Source: Verrucomicrobiaceae bacterium (GTDB lineage: Bacteria > Verrucomicrobiota > Verrucomicrobiia > Verrucomicrobiales > Verrucomicrobiaceae). Taken from it: DNA of 64,000 nt. Of this stretch, positions 60,262 to 64,000 are shown piece after piece. The stretch lies in the NCBI GenBank assembly GCA_027490195.1, contig JAIXYN010000022.1, positions 1-64,000 on the forward strand, given 5' to 3'. The notes below the pieces were generated by a model. It did not search any database and had not been told where the DNA came from. It saw only the letters and a program-made list of their open reading frames with translations. Position numbers and translations under genes: made by a program. Numbering within the stretch: position 1 is the first letter of the stretch; the number at the start of each line of letters is the position of its first letter.

Positions 60262-62799
60262 TCACTTCCACTCCGCCAAGAGAGCCAGTCCTTCGCGGTT
60301 CCTTGGAGCAAGGGCCAGTGAATCCAGCAGATGGCGCTTCGCCTTCGTGGCATCGGATGCGCGGAGCAATGCTGCCAGTTTGAAATGCGTCTGTGCACCG
60401 CCGCTGGGATCGAGCAAAAGTACACGTTCATAAGCAGCAATCGCCTCGGGCGTTTCGTTCAGAGCGGCACAGGCATCTGCCAGCGCCCTTTGCGGCGTCA
60501 CGAGAAAGGGATTCAAGGCCATCGAACGCAGGGCATTGGCTTTCACTTCCGGCCAGCGCTGCGCGGGCACGTCCAATTCGATCAAGCGCAGGAAGGAACT
60601 TTGTGCACTGGATGATTTTGCCGCGATCTGCCGCAGTACGGCGACTTCATCATCCGTGCGCTTCAACTGGCGCAGCGCCTGCACCTTCAGCGCGTAGCCG
60701 CTGTCGGCTTCGTAGCTGTCAGGCAGCAGTTCGATGATCTTGTCAGCCAGCGGCAGCACCTCAGCCCACTTCTTGGTCTGAATCAGTTTTTCTGCCTCTT
60801 TTTGCAGCGCCCAGAGGTTCGTGGGATGCTGCTTCAGGAACTCGGTGAATGAACCTGGTTCGAAGGGATTCAGTTGCTCGGCCTTGGGTTCTTCCCAGTC
60901 GGCTTTGTCTCCAAAGCTTTTGGCCTTGGCGGTGATGAACTGGGCAAACTGCTTTTCGACTTCTTCAATGTCGCCCACGTTCGCGGCGATCGCATCGTTG
61001 ATCCGCTTGCCGGCGGCGAGCTCCTGCAGAATGCCCTGGAACTTGTCCTTGCCGAATTTCTCCAGCAGAAACTCCACGGCTTGGCTGGACTCATAGTAGG
61101 CAAACATCAGATGATCCTGCGTCTTTGGCGCCATGAAGGCTCCGCTGAGACGCGTCAGGGGCGTCAGAGTTTCCTCATCAAGCACCATCTCGCGAAACCT
61201 GTCATTCATCCACATGCCCCAAGCGGGATCGCGCTGGCGCTCTTCGTGAACGCTGATGCCCTCGCTCAACCAGCGCGGCATGCGGTTCTTCGTGACGGTG
61301 AGCGTGATGACATGGCAGAACTCGTGCCACAGCGTGCTCTCCCAGTTGTTGCGGCCATGGGCCAGACTGCCGGGGCTGTTCATGGTCACCACCGTGCCAA
61401 AGCACACCCCCAGCATCCCCTGCCCGCCCAGCGCTCCGAAGGTGCGAATGGCGAAATCCTGCTGCGCACCGAAGAACTCCACCAGCACCGGCCGCTTCAA
61501 GTCCATGCCGTATTTCGCGCCCAGCACCGTCTTCGCATCGCGCAGCAGTGCAAGCGCACGCGCGCCGTAGATGGGCCAGTCGCGCTTGGGCATTTTCAAG
61601 ATGAAGTCCTCAAAGGTCTGCGTGGTGTAGCCATTCATCTCCTTCTCCAGCAGCGCCAGATTGTGCGCCTGAATGTTGTAGCCATCCTCCTTGCGGATCA
61701 GCTCCGCGAGCTTCCATGCCTCCTCTTCATCTCCGAGGCGGAGCAGGTCATGGCAGAGCTGCATCTTGGCCGGCAGATACTTCGGATCAAACTGCAGCGC
61801 CTGACGCTGGCGGGCCGAGCTCTCGGCAAAACGATAGGCTCGCGACAAACAGCGCCCAATGGTGTGATCCACCTCGGGATTTTTCCCCCACCGCTCCAAA
61901 GCATGCGCCCGCGCCTCCTCCATCTTGCTGGCATCAGCCATGAACAGATACGCCACGACGGCCCGCAGCGACCATGCCATAGGGTTCTGCCCATCTTGAT
62001 CCAGCACTTGCTGAATGGCCGCCTCGGCCTCGATGAACTTTTCTCCGCCAATGAGTTGTTCCGCCCTCAGCAGATGCGCGGCAGCAAGATGGGGATTCAA
62101 CTCCAGCGCCTTCTTCAAGTTCTCCGTCGCCTTCTCGCGATCACTCGATTGAAAGGCTCTCGCAAGCCCCAGCCGCAGATCAGCAGTCTCGCCATGTGCC
62201 TTCAGTCCGGCACGAAACACATCCGCCGCGCGCTTCGCGTCATCTTTATCGAGCGCGAGATTTCCTTCGGCCAGATACGCCGCCTCCAACTTGGCATCCT
62301 TGCCCTGCGCCAGCTTGAAATACTGCGCGATCACTTTCTGTGCATCGGCACCGAGCATCACGGCCGCCTGGCCAAGCACCACCGATTCAATAGCAGTTCG
62401 ATCCTTCGCGGCCTTTGATTTCGCCGCTTCATTGATTCCCTTCAAGGACTCCGCCACCACATCCGCCCGTCCCAGCATGTGTGCCAGATCATGGCGCAGC
62501 AGGAGGATTTCGAAGTGTCCCGGATACAGCACCAGCGCCTTCCCAGTTTCCTCCAGCGCCGTTTCGATCTGTCCCATTTCCCGCAGTGCCTTGATCCGCA
62601 GAATCCGCCACTCCGGCGCCTTGAGTCCCTTCTCCGCCGCCGCTTCGCCAATGCGAGCCACGAGTTCATAATCCCCGCGTGCCAGCAGCTCCCCCACCGG
62701 CCCCAGATTGCGCTCCTCAAAGATTTTTTCGAGATCAATCTGCTGGGCATTCGAGATCGAGATGCCCAGCAGGAGCAGAAGGAAGTAAAGCAGGCGCAT
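60262..62799 (-). CDS. TPR-repeat protein with gluzincin (peptidase MA-like) domain
   Basis: The 845-aa exported protein (signal LLYFLLLLLGISISNA) has many TPR repeats over about residues 25-400 and 620-840, and a central zinc peptidase domain with HEFCH at 492-496 and a distal Glu in LSEGISVHEE. These are the HExxH and third-ligand motifs of gluzincins. It is probably a secreted or periplasmic protease or a scaffold using the zinc fold. The start at 62799 gives the signal peptide. A divergent gene (the STAND NTPase) begins 208 bases away. Confidence 0.85.
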   Translation of the reverse strand: MRLLYFLLLLLGISISNAQQIDLEKIFEERNLGPVGELLARGDYELVARIGEAAAEKGLKAPEWRILRIKALREMGQIETALEETGKALVLYPGHFEILLLRHDLAHMLGRADVVAESLKGINEAAKSKAAKDRTAIESVVLGQAAVMLGADAQKVIAQYFKLAQGKDAKLEAAYLAEGNLALDKDDAKRAADVFRAGLKAHGETADLRLGLARAFQSSDREKATENLKKALELNPHLAAAHLLRAEQLIGGEKFIEAEAAIQQVLDQDGQNPMAWSLRAVVAYLFMADASKMEEARAHALERWGKNPEVDHTIGRCLSRAYRFAESSARQRQALQFDPKYLPAKMQLCHDLLRLGDEEEAWKLAELIRKEDGYNIQAHNLALLEKEMNGYTTQTFEDFILKMPKRDWPIYGARALALLRDAKTVLGAKYGMDLKRPVLVEFFGAQQDFAIRTFGALGGQGMLGVCFGTVVTMNSPGSLAHGRNNWESTLWHEFCHVITLTVTKNRMPRWLSEGISVHEERQRDPAWGMWMNDRFREMVLDEETLTPLTRLSGAFMAPKTQDHLMFAYYESSQAVEFLLEKFGKDKFQGILQELAAGKRINDAIAANVGDIEEVEKQFAQFITAKAKSFGDKADWEEPKAEQLNPFEPGSFTEFLKQHPTNLWALQKEAEKLIQTKKWAEVLPLADKIIELLPDSYEADSGYALKVQALRQLKRTDDEVAVLRQIAAKSSSAQSSFLRLIELDVPAQRWPEVKANALRSMALNPFLVTPQRALADACAALNETPEAIAAYERVLLLDPSGGAQTHFKLAALLRASDATKAKRHLLDSLALAPRNREGLALLAEWK

Positions 62800-63006
62800 G
62801 GATTCAAATCGTGTCCGAACACCCGATTCTCGCATGAGTTGTGCCGGAATGGGAAATCGTCTTTCACCCACATCCCTCCAAAGCCCAAGTCCATCTTCGA
62901 GCATTGGTGATGACTAAACTGACATCCCTATCAAATTCGAGGAACTTGGTACAAGGCCTAAAAAATTCACTTTTCTGGCACTGCAAATGCCGCCAAACCT
63001 TGAGGC

Positions 63007-64000
63007 ATGCCCCGCCCACCCCGCGTCTTCATCTCCCGCACCACCGCCGGGCTTAAATCCCTCGGCCAGCAGATCGCCGAGATTCTACGCCAGCGTGGCA
63101 TTGAGGTCATCATCGAAGAGGGATTCTATCCTTCTACTCATGATATCAGAGGGATGCTCGTTGATCACCTTCATCAGTGCGATGCCGTCATCTGTCTCAT
63201 CGGCTCCGCCTATGGCACCGGACCGCACGATCCCATCACGAAGGCCGAGCAGCCCATCCACGGCCTCAAAGACCCGCGCACGAAGGACCACCTCTTTTCC
63301 TACTCCCAACTCGAACTCCTCGTCGCCCGCGACCTCGGACGCCCCATCTACACCTTCTTTATCGATGGCGATGAATTGCCCACCGCATTCGCTCCTGAGC
63401 CACCCGAGCTTGCCCACCGGCAGCAAACCTTCATCACTGAGTTCGCCAAAGACACGCGGAACACCTACGGCACCTTCAGCCAGTGGGACCAGCCCTCCGA
63501 TCCCGCGCGTGGCTTGAAGCAGGCCATTGAGGCCATCAAGTTTGAAATCACCGTCCTCGCCGGCAAGCCCACCAACCTCCCCTACACCTCCCTCGGCACC
63601 CTGTTCAAAGGCCGCGATGAGTTCCTCACCGAACTCCGCCACCACCTCACCGCCGAAGGCCCCGTCGTCATCAAAGGCAAGCGCACCATCCACGGCATGG
63701 GCGGCGTCGGCAAAACCCGCGCCGCCATCGAATACGCCTGGAAACACGCCGACGACTACCGCGCCCTCCTCTTCATCTCCGCCGACACCCCCGAGGCCCT
63801 GCACCGCAACCTCGCCTCCCTCTGCGGCCCCCTCGTCCTGAATCTCCCCGAGCAGAACGAAAAGGAGCAAGCCCTCCAAGTCGAAGCCGCCCTCCGCTGG
63901 CTGAAACTCCACCCCGGCTGGTTCCTCATCATCGACAACGTGGACACCGACGAAGCTGCCGAGGAGACCAAAGCTCTCCTCGCCAAACTCGCCACCGGCC
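63007..64000 (+). CDS. STAND-type NTPase with TIR/DUF4062-like N-terminus (cut by window edge)
   Basis: The open frame begins at the ATG at 63007 and stays open for 331 codons to the end of the window. The N-terminal domain (about 1-140) has VFISRTTAGLKSLGQQIAEI, LVDHLHQCDAVICLIGSAYG and a Rossmann-like layout of TIR or DUF4062 type. An NB-ARC domain follows, with Walker A GMGGVGKT at 230-237 and Walker B WFLIIDNVD at 305-313. Such proteins sense a phage or stress cue with C-terminal repeats (TPR or similar) that would lie beyond the window, and act through the N-terminal domain. Defence by abortive infection is the likely role. No neighbouring defence gene is visible to the left. Confidence 0.85.
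   Translation, partial: MPRPPRVFISRTTAGLKSLGQQIAEILRQRGIEVIIEEGFYPSTHDIRGMLVDHLHQCDAVICLIGSAYGTGPHDPITKAEQPIHGLKDPRTKDHLFSYSQLELLVARDLGRPIYTFFIDGDELPTAFAPEPPELAHRQQTFITEFAKDTRNTYGTFSQWDQPSDPARGLKQAIEAIKFEITVLAGKPTNLPYTSLGTLFKGRDEFLTELRHHLTAEGPVVIKGKRTIHGMGGVGKTRAAIEYAWKHADDYRALLFISADTPEALHRNLASLCGPLVLNLPEQNEKEQALQVEAALRWLKLHPGWFLIIDNVDTDEAAEETKALLAKLATG

Noticed and set aside
60874-62418. 514-codon forward open frame
   Set aside because: It lies wholly inside the opposite-strand TPR/gluzincin gene, which has clear motifs (HEFCH, SEGISVHEE). The forward frame has none.
63085-63912. 275-codon reverse open frame near the right edge
   Set aside because: It is antisense to the STAND NTPase, whose forward frame has Walker A and B motifs and stays open to the edge.
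1-64000. tRNA or rRNA genes
   Set aside because: I looked for T-loop-like GGTTCGAATCC and conserved rRNA words and found none that fold into a full gene; a tRNA scan would be decisive.

Overview
The window is a GC-rich bacterial chromosome segment, most likely from Verrucomicrobiota (Verrucomicrobiaceae-like). The taxonomic inference rests on several gene types occurring together: a sialate O-acetylesterase next to an SGNH hydrolase, a giant dehydrogenase/HEAT/heme-binding protein of the PVC type, planctomycete-type c-cytochromes ending in a WW(I/V)E(T/Q)GA motif, verrucomicrobial pseudopilins, LpxI instead of LpxH, and a secreted glycosidase-like propeller protein. LpxI, two-partner secretion and lipoproteins indicate a cell with an outer membrane.

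Left part (1-16.0 kb): a cut-off possible transposase start, esterases for glycan decoration, an SRAP (HMCES-like) DNA-crosslink protein, then a surface/signalling module: a secreted double FecR protein, a 1746-aa two-partner-secretion exoprotein, its outer-membrane TpsB transporter, an inserted four-helix-bundle gene, and a CHASE2 adenylate/guanylate cyclase. From 16 to 25 kb lie a lipoprotein, the PVC-type heme/dehydrogenase protein, the propeller protein, a Lon-N-domain protein, and a reverse-strand group (glutaredoxin, DUF6580-like membrane protein, PotD-like binding protein).

Middle part (24.8-35 kb): RRM RNA-binding protein with a clear terminator, LOG-family protein, alpha/beta hydrolase, MoeB-rhodanese and a Trm112-like protein, TatD/EboB-like hydrolase, a HicB-like protein and an unknown 263-aa gene, LpxI, two tandem-duplicated pseudopilins with duplicated upstream blocks and terminators, and a cell-wall amidase. 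From 35.2 to 42.9 kb a reverse-strand block encodes System II cytochrome c maturation (CcsA, ResB), a lipoprotein and two c-type cytochrome proteins, one an internally duplicated leucine-rich-repeat/cytochrome fusion.

Right part (43-64 kb): photolyase, a MacB-like permease without its ATPase, two separate membrane-fused spermidine synthase-like proteins, PurQ, a CpXC protein, DprA, methyltransferase, an Agl23-like GT39 enzyme coupled to ApbE, a TPR/gluzincin protease, and at the right edge the start of a STAND-type NTPase (TIR/DUF4062-like N-terminus plus NB-ARC), a likely defence protein that runs off the window.

Between the genes are at least two families of short palindromic repeats. R1 is about 139 bp, has CTGGGAGCGC ends, carries a hairpin in each arm that shows compensatory changes, and occurs at six places. 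R2 is about 75-80 bp, has AAGTACTC ends and a GAGCTTTAGCTC core, and fills four consecutive spacers between 16.0 and 21.5 kb. A third structure at 29.2 kb is a 101-bp inverted array of 10-bp units. I saw no rRNA, tRNA, CRISPR array or complete insertion sequence. All calls come from reading the sequence; no database search was run.
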